A stretch of DNA of 64,000 nucleotides, taken from contig JAVHXV010000012.1 of NCBI GenBank assembly GCA_031119475.1, forward strand, positions 1 to 64,000, written 5' to 3'. Under the pieces are notes generated by a model that was not told the DNA's origin, made no database searches, and worked only from the letters and a program-made list of their open reading frames with translations. Of the stretch, positions 27,429 to 36,811 are shown one piece after another (position 1 is the first letter of the stretch; the number at the start of each line of letters is the position of its first letter). This DNA comes from Pedobacter sp. GTDB lineage: Bacteria; Bacteroidota; Bacteroidia; Sphingobacteriales; Sphingobacteriaceae. Both the position numbers and the translations under genes were made by a program.

Positions 27429-28049
27429 ATGAAAAAAATATTTATCCTCGCAATGGCCCTGTTTGTAACAGGTGTTGCCCAAGCACAATCAACAGACAAA
27501 TTTATCAGGCTAGGCGTTAAGGCTGGTGCCAACTTTTCGAACATCATTAAAGATGATGGGAACAATAATTTTGAGACCGATTACCTTACGGGATATCACG
27601 CTGGGGTAACATTGGATATTAAACTATTGGAAAACCTGGCCCTTACCCCAGAGCTGCTTTATTCGACTAAAGGTTATAAACTGACCTCAAATTTTGGTGA
27701 ATTTACGCAAAGAACGCACTTTATCGAACTTCCAATCTTGGCCAGCATCAGATTGGGCGGTGGACTGAACGTCGTAGCTGGTCCGCAGGTATCGTTCTTG
27801 TTGCAGACCGACAATAAATTTGAAAATGGCTTCTCTACGGTTCAGCAACAGATCGTTGAAGATGAGTCCAGTCGCTTCAAAAATAGTCTGGTTGGTGGCG
27901 TAATCGGTTTTAGATATGATTTCAATAGCCAATTCGGCATCAATGGCCGTTATGCCATCGATTTCCAGAAAAATAATGAGAACGGATCGACTACCACTCC
28001 CGAATATAAAAATCAAGTGTTTCAGGTAGGATTGGGCGTAAAATTCTAA
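27429..28049 (+). CDS. outer membrane beta-barrel (PorT-like) protein
   Basis: Signal peptide; RLGVKAGANFSNI...; C-terminal VFQVGLGVKF. Confidence 0.88.
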   Translation: MKKIFILAMALFVTGVAQAQSTDKFIRLGVKAGANFSNIIKDDGNNNFETDYLTGYHAGVTLDIKLLENLALTPELLYSTKGYKLTSNFGEFTQRTHFIELPILASIRLGGGLNVVAGPQVSFLLQTDNKFENGFSTVQQQIVEDESSRFKNSLVGGVIGFRYDFNSQFGINGRYAIDFQKNNENGSTTTPEYKNQVFQVGLGVKF

Positions 28050-28070
28050 TCAAATCTGCTCGCCATAAAG

Positions 28071-28098
28071 AAGACTGTCCGATGGGCAGTCTTTTTTT
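28071..28098 (+). terminator. Rho-independent terminator
   Basis: aagactgtcc-gat-gggcagtctt then T-run. Confidence 0.9.
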
Positions 28099-28213
28099 AA
28101 TGAACGTGGCCATTAACCCATGAAGAAAAGCTAAGGATACCTTTTTGAGCTTTTCTTAAACAAAATAAGATCATAAAAGTTAATCTATCATTTGCTAACT
28201 TAATTTATATGTT

Positions 28214-28387
28214 ATGAAAAATGTAAGCACGCCAAAGAACAATCCTACGGTTCAGGGAGGTTCTACTGCCGATCGCGCCACACACAATGTGAAAACCGAC
28301 AAGAAAATGAATGGAATTAATAATTCTGGCGGACAAAGATCTGACCAGACCTCTAACAAGGATAACCAGCGCAAAAGAGGGGAATAA
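28214..28387 (+). CDS. small hydrophilic protein, 57 aa (absent from ORF track)
   Basis: MKNVSTPKNNPTVQGGSTADRATHNVKTDKKMNGINNSGGQRSDQTSNKDNQRKRGE*. Confidence 0.6.
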   Translation: MKNVSTPKNNPTVQGGSTADRATHNVKTDKKMNGINNSGGQRSDQTSNKDNQRKRGE

Positions 28388-28478
28388 TCTTTAAACAGCT
28401 AATTGGCCAAAGGGCTGATTAGCTGTTGACAGTTGAGCTTGTCGACACTACTCCATTTTACCTTTTCCCTCTTAACTC

Positions 28479-29147
28479 TTAATTTAAGGCATGGGCCATC
28501 TCGATAATATCCCCTACTTCTATAGCTTTCTTTTGATCCCTTAGTGCTACCGCATGGATCATGGCCAGGCCAATTTCTCTGAGGGTCACAAAACTGTTTT
28601 TGTTAAAAGCCCTGAGCAGCGGAAAGAGCCACATGAAATAATGATAGGCTTTGTGTGTATATTGAAGTCCTTTGGTAGGCTTGATGATCCCGGGCCTAAA
28701 GTTAAGCACTTGTGCGAATGGCAGTTTCATCAGGTCATTTTCAGTTTTCCCTTTTACCTGTGCCCAGTTCAAGCGTCCTGTCGCATTGGTCCCCGCGCCC
28801 GAAACATAACAAAAGGTCATATCGGGATTTACCTTGCTGAATGTTTCGGCAACATGCATCGTCAAGGTATAGGTCATTCGGTAATAGGTTTCCTTTGAAA
28901 CTCCTACAGAAGAACTCCCCAAGCAGAAAAAACAGGCATTATAGCCACCTAGCTGATCAGCTATGGGCGATAGATCGAAAAAATCGGCATGGATGATTTC
29001 CTTGAGCTTCGCATGCACATATCCGCATGGCCGGCGATTGATCACAAGCACCTGTTCTACATCAGGATGATGCAGGCATTCATGCAATACCCCTTCGCCT
29101 ACCATGCCCGTTGCTCCTGTAATAATCGCCCTTACTTTATTTTCCAT
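28479..29147 (-). CDS. NAD(P)-binding oxidoreductase (HTATIP2-like)
   Basis: RAIITGATGMVGEGVLHECLHHPDVEQVLVINR; YVSGAGTN. Confidence 0.9.
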   Translation of the reverse strand: MENKVRAIITGATGMVGEGVLHECLHHPDVEQVLVINRRPCGYVHAKLKEIIHADFFDLSPIADQLGGYNACFFCLGSSSVGVSKETYYRMTYTLTMHVAETFSKVNPDMTFCYVSGAGTNATGRLNWAQVKGKTENDLMKLPFAQVLNFRPGIIKPTKGLQYTHKAYHYFMWLFPLLRAFNKNSFVTLREIGLAMIHAVALRDQKKAIEVGDIIEMAHALN

Positions 29148-29173
29148 AGGTAATTTTAGCTTAAAGTTAACAA

Positions 29174-29211
29174 TTTTGACTTACGAAGTCTTAAGACTTC
29201 GTAAGTCAAAA
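29174..29211. repeat. dispersed palindrome, ACTTACGAAGT family, copy 2
   Basis: ttttgacttacgaagtcttaagacttcgtaagtcaaaa, 38-nt perfect palindrome. Confidence 0.95.
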
Positions 29212-29298
29212 CAGGAAATTAAATTTCTTTGTAACTAATTTGTGATGTTATCGTCTATATTTTCGCATTGAGCAAGTAACACACAAAAATAAACACAA

Positions 29299-30054
29299 AT
29301 GAAACTTACCCTATTTAACAAGGTGGGCAGCTATGCTGTCCTAATTTCCGCTATTTTCCTGATCCAGTCCTGCGCTAAGGATGATCCGCAACCAGAAGCA
29401 AGATTTGAAATCGCATTTAATGCCCAGACCATCGGCTTTGATAAGGTCGATTCGGTAACCGCTTCTTTTTCCCGTGCCGGTCAAGCCCCAAATTTTACGC
29501 GAAAGCTGACCAGGGGCGTTGGCAGTAATCAATATTACATTAACGAAAGCGACCTGAAAGAAGGTGCTTGGGATGCGACCATCAATGTTTACACGACCGA
29601 AGACCAGGGCAGCCGTAGAAAATATCAGCTGAAAAAAAAATATGCAGCATTGGCCACAACGACTGTCGGCCCCGTAATTAAGTCGACAGATGAATGGACA
29701 CCCTATATCATCTTGTATAATGCTCCTAACAAAGTTGAATTTGTAATGCCAGAGCGCCAGGACCAGTCGACTTTTGAATTAACGGTTCCAACAGATAAGC
29801 CATGGAATTATTTATACGTAGAAAGAAGCAGTTATGATCAAACTGGGCAGTTGGCAGAAGGAAAAGAATGGAAAGTAAGTGCCGAAGTAAAAGGGAAAAT
29901 TAACAATAGCACGGCCTTTTTCGATTATACAGAAAGTCTGAAAGCAAAAAAATGGAAGAGCACTGAGGTATTGATCAACCTTAAAAATATCGGGACTGGA
30001 GAAGAATGCTTTTTGTATTATACCTATATAAATCGATACACTACGGCAAATTAA
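29299..30054 (+). CDS. hypothetical lipoprotein
   Basis: 251 aa; lipobox LIQSCAKDD. Confidence 0.75.
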   Translation: MKLTLFNKVGSYAVLISAIFLIQSCAKDDPQPEARFEIAFNAQTIGFDKVDSVTASFSRAGQAPNFTRKLTRGVGSNQYYINESDLKEGAWDATINVYTTEDQGSRRKYQLKKKYAALATTTVGPVIKSTDEWTPYIILYNAPNKVEFVMPERQDQSTFELTVPTDKPWNYLYVERSSYDQTGQLAEGKEWKVSAEVKGKINNSTAFFDYTESLKAKKWKSTEVLINLKNIGTGEECFLYYTYINRYTTAN

Positions 30055-30111
30055 GTTGGTATTTGCAAAGCACGTACTGCTGCTTTGTATATTTGGAAAA
30101 AAATAAATGAT

Positions 30112-30321
30112 ATGCCAGAAATACTCCTTTTATGTGTCCTGCTGATCCCACAAGTTGTAGCCGGACTATATGCCAAGAGCATAGGAAGAAGTTTTTGGAC
30201 TTGGTTTTTCCTTTCATTTATTATTCCGATTATTTCCCTGGTTATTCTTTTGTTTTTGGACAAGGATAAGAAAGAAAAGCGGCAGCCCTATCAATTGGCC
30301 GACCATGTAGACCGACCTTAA
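30112..30321 (+). CDS. small membrane protein
   Basis: MPEILLLCVLLIPQVVAGLYAKSIGRSFWTWFFLSFIIPIISLVILLFLDKD. Confidence 0.65.
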   Translation: MPEILLLCVLLIPQVVAGLYAKSIGRSFWTWFFLSFIIPIISLVILLFLDKDKKEKRQPYQLADHVDRP

Positions 30322-30323
30322 TC

Positions 30324-30361
30324 GACAACCTCGCAGGTTCTTGAGAACCTGCGAGGTTGTC
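30324..30361. repeat. dispersed palindrome, ACCTCGCAGGT family, copy 2
   Basis: gacaacctcgcaggttct-tg-agaacctgcgaggttgtc, 18-bp arms. Confidence 0.95.
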
Positions 30362-30368
30362 TAAAAAA

Positions 30369-32561
30369 TTAATTTCTGGAACGTGGCTGCATATTTCCGC
30401 CAAGCAGGTAATCTTTAGGCGGTTCCATGTTCAATAGATTCTGCACAAAATAATCCCATCTCCTGCGCATCATGTACGATGAAAAAGGTCCGTATCCGTG
30501 TGCACTGTTCGGGAAAACGACCAAGTCAAAACTTTTGTTGGCCTTGATCAGGGCATCCACTACCAGCATGGTATTAGATGGTGGCACATTATTGTCCATC
30601 ATACCATGTGCCAACATCAATTTTCCTTTCAGGTTCTTGGCGTAGTTCTGATTGGCCTGCTTCTCATAATCAGCATTTTCTACCAGGCCGTTGTAGCGTT
30701 CGCCCCAATCATCCTCATAATTCCTGTTATCGTGGTTGCCGGACTCCGCAATGCCTACTTTGAAGAAATCCGGATAACGGAACATGGCCGCTGCAGTGGC
30801 AAAGCCTCCTCCCGAGTGTCCCCAGATCCCAACTTTATTGGTATCGATCGGATAGGTTTTCGCCAACTGACGGATGGCCGTAATCTGATCTGGCAATGTA
30901 TTTTCGGCCATGTTGCCATAGCTCATGTCATGAAAGCTCTTCGAACGGAAAGGATTGCTCGTTCCTTCGATCATCACCACGATAAAGCCCAATTCGGCCA
31001 ATGCCTGATGATCTCCACGGGAGGCGGAAAACGACCAACTGCCCACACTTCCACCTTGTGGACCTGGATAGATATAATCGATGACCGGATATTTCTTGCC
31101 TGCATCCATTTTTGTTGGGGTGAAAACAAGCCCGTAGATATCTGTTTTACCATCATTTGCTTTTACATTCACCGGAATTGGCGGCTTCCATCCCGTGGCG
31201 ACCAACCGTGAGACATCCGTTTGCTCCAATGCTGAAACCAATTTCCCCCTTATGTCGCGATAAGCCATTGTTGGCGGTACGTTTGGCTGGGAATAGGTGT
31301 CGATAAAATAATTGCCCGATGGTGAAAAAACAATGCTGTGGTTGCCCAGATCCGGGGTCAGCAGGGTCAGGTTCTTTCCATCGAAGCCAACTTTGTAAAA
31401 ATACTGGAAATAGGGGTTTCCCGCTTCGCGTGATCCGCCCATGAAATAGATGACACGCGCTTTTTCATCAACCTTGATCAGTTTAGACACCAACCATTCG
31501 CCTTTGGTGATCTGGTTTTTCAGCTTTCCGCTAGTCGCATCGTACAGATAAAGATGTCCCCAGTTATCACGCTCCGAATACCAGATAATTTCTTTGGAGT
31601 TGGGCAGGTATCGCCAGTTGATCACTCCACGCCCCGATTCGAACTGTGTTTTTACCGTTTCTTCGAAAACTTCCCTTACCGCACCTGTGTTGGCATCGGC
31701 AATCCTGAATTTCTCTTGTTTATGGTCTCTTGAGGTTGATAAAAAAGCCATTTCGCTGCCATCAGCTTTCCAATCGATATCATCAAAAGTTCCGCTTGAT
31801 GCGATATCATCGCTCAATGTGGCACGGTGTGGATCTGGAGGGATCTGCAGGCTGACTACCTTCGCGTTTTCCACATCGATGATCACCCTTCTGATCGTTG
31901 CGATAACTTTGTCTCCCGGCAAGGGATATTTCCACGCCTTTAGCACCGGCGCCCCAACGTTGGTGGTCACCAGGTACATATCGCTTACGTTCCGCTGGTC
32001 CTGTTGAAAGGTGGCGACCTTTTTTGAGTCGGGCGACCAGCGTACAATTGGACGGTCGCTCATTGACCAGCCTGCATTATCAGTCGCGTAGCCATAATTT
32101 TTGACCCCGTCGGTAGTCAGTTGTGTCTCCTGCTTGGAAGCAATATCCCTTACCCAGAGATTCCAGTCTTTAATGAATACTGCTTTTTTGCCATCGGGCG
32201 AAAGCACGTCATTTCCACCTCCAAACCTGCCACGGCCAGATGGCACGCTGGCAAGATTACCAGCTTTCATGCCCAATGCTGCGTACATTTTTTCTCGGTC
32301 AGTAAAAGCAGTGCGCGACTTTTTAGCTGGATCGACCACCATAAATTCGGTTCCAGCTGTAGTGCGGATGCTGTACCAAAACCTATCGTCACTTAGCCAA
32401 TTGAGATCCAGGAACTCTCTATCCACATACTGTGCCGTATTGTAGGCCATAAATTTTTCGGCCCGTGCGTAATCATCAGCTGTTAAACTTGCTTTTTGGG
32501 CATATGCCATCCCTGTAAAGGCAATAGCCGTAAACGTTAGTAAATATTTATTCATATCCAA
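30369..32561 (-). CDS. S9 family peptidase (dipeptidyl peptidase IV-like)
   Basis: GIWGHSGGGFATAAAM, MMDNNVPPSNTMLVVDALI, HGYGPFSSYMMRRRWDYF. Confidence 0.94.
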   Translation of the reverse strand: MDMNKYLLTFTAIAFTGMAYAQKASLTADDYARAEKFMAYNTAQYVDREFLDLNWLSDDRFWYSIRTTAGTEFMVVDPAKKSRTAFTDREKMYAALGMKAGNLASVPSGRGRFGGGNDVLSPDGKKAVFIKDWNLWVRDIASKQETQLTTDGVKNYGYATDNAGWSMSDRPIVRWSPDSKKVATFQQDQRNVSDMYLVTTNVGAPVLKAWKYPLPGDKVIATIRRVIIDVENAKVVSLQIPPDPHRATLSDDIASSGTFDDIDWKADGSEMAFLSTSRDHKQEKFRIADANTGAVREVFEETVKTQFESGRGVINWRYLPNSKEIIWYSERDNWGHLYLYDATSGKLKNQITKGEWLVSKLIKVDEKARVIYFMGGSREAGNPYFQYFYKVGFDGKNLTLLTPDLGNHSIVFSPSGNYFIDTYSQPNVPPTMAYRDIRGKLVSALEQTDVSRLVATGWKPPIPVNVKANDGKTDIYGLVFTPTKMDAGKKYPVIDYIYPGPQGGSVGSWSFSASRGDHQALAELGFIVVMIEGTSNPFRSKSFHDMSYGNMAENTLPDQITAIRQLAKTYPIDTNKVGIWGHSGGGFATAAAMFRYPDFFKVGIAESGNHDNRNYEDDWGERYNGLVENADYEKQANQNYAKNLKGKLMLAHGMMDNNVPPSNTMLVVDALIKANKSFDLVVFPNSAHGYGPFSSYMMRRRWDYFVQNLLNMEPPKDYLLGGNMQPRSRN

Positions 32562-32685
32562 TCGAATTATTCCTATGCGATAAATTTAACACCTTTTAAA
32601 TGATGTAAATTAACGTACCAATAATAATACATCAATTGTTGGCTGCTGAGCGATAAGGGTTGAGCGGGTCGGTTTCGAAACATCC

Positions 32686-33273
32686 TTAAAAATCACTGGT
32701 GAGCGCAGACCTGTCCAAGCTAAAGAGCGAGGTAAAATCGGTATTCAGGTAATTTGCCAATTTCAAACTCGTTTTATCGATCTTGAACTTGCTTCCACCC
32801 TTTTCCATCACCGATTTTTCAAGGAGTTCTTCAATTAGGCTCCCTTGAACAGAATAATCGGTAAAAACCACTTCGGAAACAGTTATTCGATATTTAAAAT
32901 CTTTAACCTGAACCACCACCCTGGCATTGATCGGGATGGCCAATAATATAGGCGAATTAAAAATGGTTGCGCCATATCGCTCCCGATCAAACCGATAGTT
33001 GCAAAGCTGTCCGTAAAAATCTGCGGCAGATGGCTGGTCCAGATCGAACCTAAATCCTGTAGTGGTATTCAATAAGGTAAACAGTTTGTCAGAAAGTTCC
33101 TTCTGGGGCAATTTACTGGTGTACACTTTTTGGAAAATTACCCTTCGGTCTTTCAGGTAAAAGGAAGTTTGGGGAACGCTGTCTTGAAAGGCAGCCGATT
33201 GGGCGTTGGCTTTAGGGCCTTGCGCACGGCAAAGCACTGGCAAAAGCAGGGCCAGTAACATCATTTTCATCAT
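32686..33273 (-). CDS. hypothetical secreted protein (DUF4468-like)
   Basis: 195 aa, signal peptide; family assignment tentative. Confidence 0.6.
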   Translation of the reverse strand: MMKMMLLALLLPVLCRAQGPKANAQSAAFQDSVPQTSFYLKDRRVIFQKVYTSKLPQKELSDKLFTLLNTTTGFRFDLDQPSAADFYGQLCNYRFDRERYGATIFNSPILLAIPINARVVVQVKDFKYRITVSEVVFTDYSVQGSLIEELLEKSVMEKGGSKFKIDKTSLKLANYLNTDFTSLFSLDRSALTSDF

Positions 33274-33407
33274 GGTTTCATTTGTGTGTGTATGTCAAAT
33301 GAAGCAAAACCGATGCCCATCTCCAAAGAAAATGAGGAGATTAACCAAAATGTTACCTATTTGGAAATCAGGGTGGTCAAACCATTGATATTCAAATCCT
33401 AACTCGC

Positions 33408-33770
33408 CTACACCCTTTCAGTAAAGATAATCCGGTTATAGGCGGGGTCGATTACCGTCATCATTAAGGAATGTGGATCCCAGTCTGCTTTTTCGAGGCC
33501 AGGTTTCATAAAGGTATAATCCTTATCCAGCAGTTGCTGATGGTAGGTTTTCAGGGCCGTGCAATTATCCAATATGACCAAGCCACCCGGACTGCAATCG
33601 CCATGATGCTGTGAAAGGTTGATCTTCGTTTCCTTTAAAGAAACCTGCATATAAAAGGGCGTATGTTCTGGACGGTGCTCCCATAAAATGGTTGCGCCCA
33701 ACCAATCGATATAGAACGCTATGGTTAGATCATAACTAAAGGCCCTGAAAACGGGTATTACTGTTGCCAT
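33408..33770 (-). CDS. glyoxalase/bleomycin-resistance superfamily protein
   Basis: IPVFRAFSYDLTIAFYIDWLGATILWEHRPEH. Confidence 0.88.
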   Translation of the reverse strand: MATVIPVFRAFSYDLTIAFYIDWLGATILWEHRPEHTPFYMQVSLKETKINLSQHHGDCSPGGLVILDNCTALKTYHQQLLDKDYTFMKPGLEKADWDPHSLMMTVIDPAYNRIIFTERV

Positions 33771-33891
33771 TATCCTAAAGTAATCAGTTTAGATGAATAT
33801 TTGATGAAATGTCGGGGATTTATCCATTTTGGTAAAAAGGCCATACCGCGCCTAAAACTGAATAAAATTTTGCTATTTTTGTCCGCATTAA

Positions 33892-33979
33892 GGAGAGGTG
33901 TCCGAGTGGTCGAAGGAGCACGCCTGGAAAGTGTGTATACTCCAAAAGGGTATCGAGGGTTCGAATCCCTCTCTCTCCG
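33892..33979 (+). tRNA. tRNA-Ser(GGA)
   Basis: ggagaggtgtccgagtggtcgaaggagcacgcctGGAaagtgtgtata...gagggttcgaatccctctctctccg; class II, G73. Confidence 0.95.
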
Positions 33980-34062
33980 CAAGCAAATGCTGCCCGATAG
34001 GGCGGCATTTTTTGTTTGGATTATGATGTAACCCTATCACTTTCATATATACATTCAATAGT

Positions 34063-34122
34063 GTTAACCCACACTTAACCTGAATATAACCCGGGGTTAA
34101 CCCGGACTTAACCCGGACAAAT
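34063..34122. repeat. degenerate (TTAACCCGGAC)-like direct repeats
   Basis: gttaacccacacttaacctgaatataacccggggttaacccggacttaacccggacaa. Confidence 0.8.
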
Positions 34123-34276
34123 GCGGCTAAATCTCGTGTTAATACCTAATGAACTATTGATGAAATCCTTTTCAACAGTAAGATTAGTTTATGGTAGGTA
34201 TCTGGTAGGTAGCTTGTCTCTTAAAAAATCACCAGCGTTAATAAGTTGACCTCTCCGGTTTATAAATGAATAAAAA

Positions 34277-34308
34277 AACCTCGCAGGTTCTTAAGAACCT
34301 GCGAGGTT
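34277..34308. repeat. dispersed palindrome, ACCTCGCAGGT family, copy 3
   Basis: aacctcgcaggttcttaagaacctgcgaggtt, 32-nt perfect palindrome. Confidence 0.95.
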
Positions 34309-34346
34309 GTTCAATACACTGAAATAAGTTGATGGCAGTTAAAATT

Positions 34347-35777
34347 CTAATCGATGACCGTTACCTTGATCATATTCGTTTTACCTTTTTTCTCCAAGGG
34401 GATAGCGGCCGTGTTGATGATCACATCACCTTTCTTGACAAGCTTAGCCTTTTTTAGCACTTCGTTTACCTCAGCCACTGTATTGTCGGTACTTTCAAAC
34501 TTATCGTAGAAAAATCCGCGTACGCCCCAAATCAGGCTTAGCGTATTCAACAACGTTTCATTGCTCGTAAAAATAAATATGGGTGCCTTTGGCCTATGGC
34601 TTGAGATTTCGAATGCCGTATATCCGCTCAAAGTCATGGAAACAATCCCTACCGCATTCGTCTGCTTGGCCAGAAAACAGGCCGAATCGCAAACGGCATC
34701 GCTCAGGAAGCTCCTCGATTCTTTGTTCAGGAATTTTTCGGTATGGAAAGGATAGTTGTTGTCTTCAATGTTGCTGATGATCTTTTGCATCGTTTCGATA
34801 ACGATCAACGGAAACTCCCCAACAGACGTTTCACCGCTCAGCATGACCGCATCGGCACCATCAAGTACGGAGTTGGCCACATCATTCACCTCGGCACGGG
34901 TTGGCCTTGGTGTGGTGATCATGCTTTCGAGCATTTGGGTAGCGATAATGACCGGTTTAGAAGCCGCTCGGCATTTTTTGACGATCATTTTTTGCAGGAG
35001 CGGCACTTCCTCCATCGGCATTTCTACGCCCAGGTCTCCACGAGCAACCATTACGGCATCTGTAACTGCAATGATCGCATCGATGTTGGCAATGGCTTCA
35101 GGTTTTTCAATTTTGGCGACTACCCTGGCAGATTTGCCCTTCGATTTGATAATGTCCTTCAGCTCTACAATATCTTCGGCATTCCGCACAAAAGATAAAC
35201 CGATCCATTCTACATCATTTTCGAGCACGAAGTCGAGGTTTTTACGGTCTTCCGCAGTCAATGAAGGAATAGAAACTTTGGTATTTGGCAAGTTGACGCC
35301 TTTTCTTGACGTAAGGATGCCACCGTGTACGATTTCGCAGACCACCTCATCCTTATAATTGGTTTCGATCACCCGCATCTGCAGCTTGCCATCGTCCAAT
35401 AAAATAATTTCTCCTGCTTTTACATCCTGCGGAAAATTCTCATAGGTAATATAGATCCGCTCTTCGCTGCCAACACATTCCTGGGTGGTGATCACGGTCC
35501 GGCTGCCATTTACCAAATGGATGCCACCATCCTTTACGGTTCCGATCCTGATTTTTGGCCCTTGTAGATCGGCGAGGATGCCTACATTATATTTATATTT
35601 TTTGTTGATGCTCCGGATGGTATCCAATACTTCCTGGTGGTCTGCCTGCGAGCCGTGTGAAAAATTGAGGCGGCAAACATCAAGCCCGGCATTGAACATA
35701 CTATATAGGACATCTGGTTTCGCGGATGCTGGGCCCAAAGTGGCCACGATTTTGGTTCTCGAATGAAAAGGTTTCAT
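34347..35777 (-). CDS. pyk: pyruvate kinase
   Basis: RTKIVATLGPAS, NFSHG, MVARGDLGVEMP, ATQMLESMITTPRPTRAEVNDVANSVLDGADAVMLSGETSVG. Confidence 0.97.
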   Translation of the reverse strand: MKPFHSRTKIVATLGPASAKPDVLYSMFNAGLDVCRLNFSHGSQADHQEVLDTIRSINKKYKYNVGILADLQGPKIRIGTVKDGGIHLVNGSRTVITTQECVGSEERIYITYENFPQDVKAGEIILLDDGKLQMRVIETNYKDEVVCEIVHGGILTSRKGVNLPNTKVSIPSLTAEDRKNLDFVLENDVEWIGLSFVRNAEDIVELKDIIKSKGKSARVVAKIEKPEAIANIDAIIAVTDAVMVARGDLGVEMPMEEVPLLQKMIVKKCRAASKPVIIATQMLESMITTPRPTRAEVNDVANSVLDGADAVMLSGETSVGEFPLIVIETMQKIISNIEDNNYPFHTEKFLNKESRSFLSDAVCDSACFLAKQTNAVGIVSMTLSGYTAFEISSHRPKAPIFIFTSNETLLNTLSLIWGVRGFFYDKFESTDNTVAEVNEVLKKAKLVKKGDVIINTAAIPLEKKGKTNMIKVTVID

Positions 35778-35971
35778 CTACTAATTTTTTAATGGTCAGT
35801 TGGAGCAAATGTCTAATCATCAGACATCGCGCCCATCTGCTTAAGTTTTATGAACAAGATAAAACGAGCTTGGAAAGAAAGAACAACGTTTTAATCTATT
35901 TGGTTTGTTTAGCTGGATCAATCGATCCGGATTCAAATATAGTGTATTTAATACACGAACGATTATAAAAT

Positions 35972-36391
35972 TTACATTACCAAATTCTCCCGCGATTTCA
36001 ATTTCAGCGGATCTATCTGCGCAGCAACCTGTATATCAGGTAATTTATTAAGCCTTGTGAGCATAAAATTCAGGTCTTCCTTGTCGATATATTGGTGGAT
36101 GATGATAAAAAAATCAACCTTGTTCATTTCAGGAATCAAAAACCCTTCGGGATTTCGATTGTTTACCAGATAGTATTCGATTTCTCCCTGCTCTACAAAA
36201 TAGTAATACCTTGAAAAGGAAATGGGGCTTTCGTCTACTTGGTGATAGACTTCATGGTCGTCGGTTTTTTCGAAATCAAATTCGAGGTTTTTGTTGATCT
36301 GATGGCACAGGATATAGTCCTTAAGCGATGAAGTAATGGCGATTAAAACAAAATCAAGGTCTAAAGAGAGTTTTAAATAGGTTTTGTTCAA
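35972..36391 (-). CDS. IPExxxVDY family protein
   Basis: LIPEMNKVDFFI matches the family name motif; 139 aa. Confidence 0.88.
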   Translation of the reverse strand: MNKTYLKLSLDLDFVLIAITSSLKDYILCHQINKNLEFDFEKTDDHEVYHQVDESPISFSRYYYFVEQGEIEYYLVNNRNPEGFLIPEMNKVDFFIIIHQYIDKEDLNFMLTRLNKLPDIQVAAQIDPLKLKSRENLVM

Positions 36392-36482
36392 AACGGAATA
36401 TTTTTTCGGATACGAAATTATAAAACTAATTTTACATTAAGTTTGAAATAAAAACATTAAAATTGAGAGAGAAATAAAAACA

Positions 36483-36513
36483 TTTGAAATGTGTTAGATT
36501 TTATTTTTCTTTG
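36483..36513 (+). promoter_or_regulatory. probable acpP promoter (TTTG-N19-TTTCTTTG)
   Basis: tttgaaatgtgttagattttatttttctttg upstream of acpP. Confidence 0.45.
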
Positions 36514-36546
36514 CACTGAATTATTTAACCATTAAATTATAAAATT

Positions 36547-36783
36547 ATGTCTGATATTGCTTCAAGAGTTAAGGCTATCATTGTAGAAAAACTAGGTGTG
36601 GATGAAAGCGAAGTTACGCCAGAAGCTTCTTTCACCAATGACTTGGGTGCGGATTCTTTAGATACTGTAGAATTAATTATGGAGTTTGAAAAAGAATTCA
36701 ACGTAGCCATCCCTGATGATCAGGCTGAAACCATCGGTACAGTTGGTCAGGCAATCGCTTACCTAGAGAAAAACGTTAAGTAA
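36547..36783 (+). CDS. acpP: acyl carrier protein
   Basis: [20 protein letters not shown]. Confidence 0.98.
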   Translation: MSDIASRVKAIIVEKLGVDESEVTPEASFTNDLGADSLDTVELIMEFEKEFNVAIPDDQAETIGTVGQAIAYLEKNVK

Positions 36784-36811
36784 GAGTACGGTCTCCGTAT
36801 AATCCGTATAA

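Noticed and set aside
33770-34031. ORFs across 33770-34031 on both strands
   Set aside because: Overlap the tRNA-Ser(GGA) gene; artefacts
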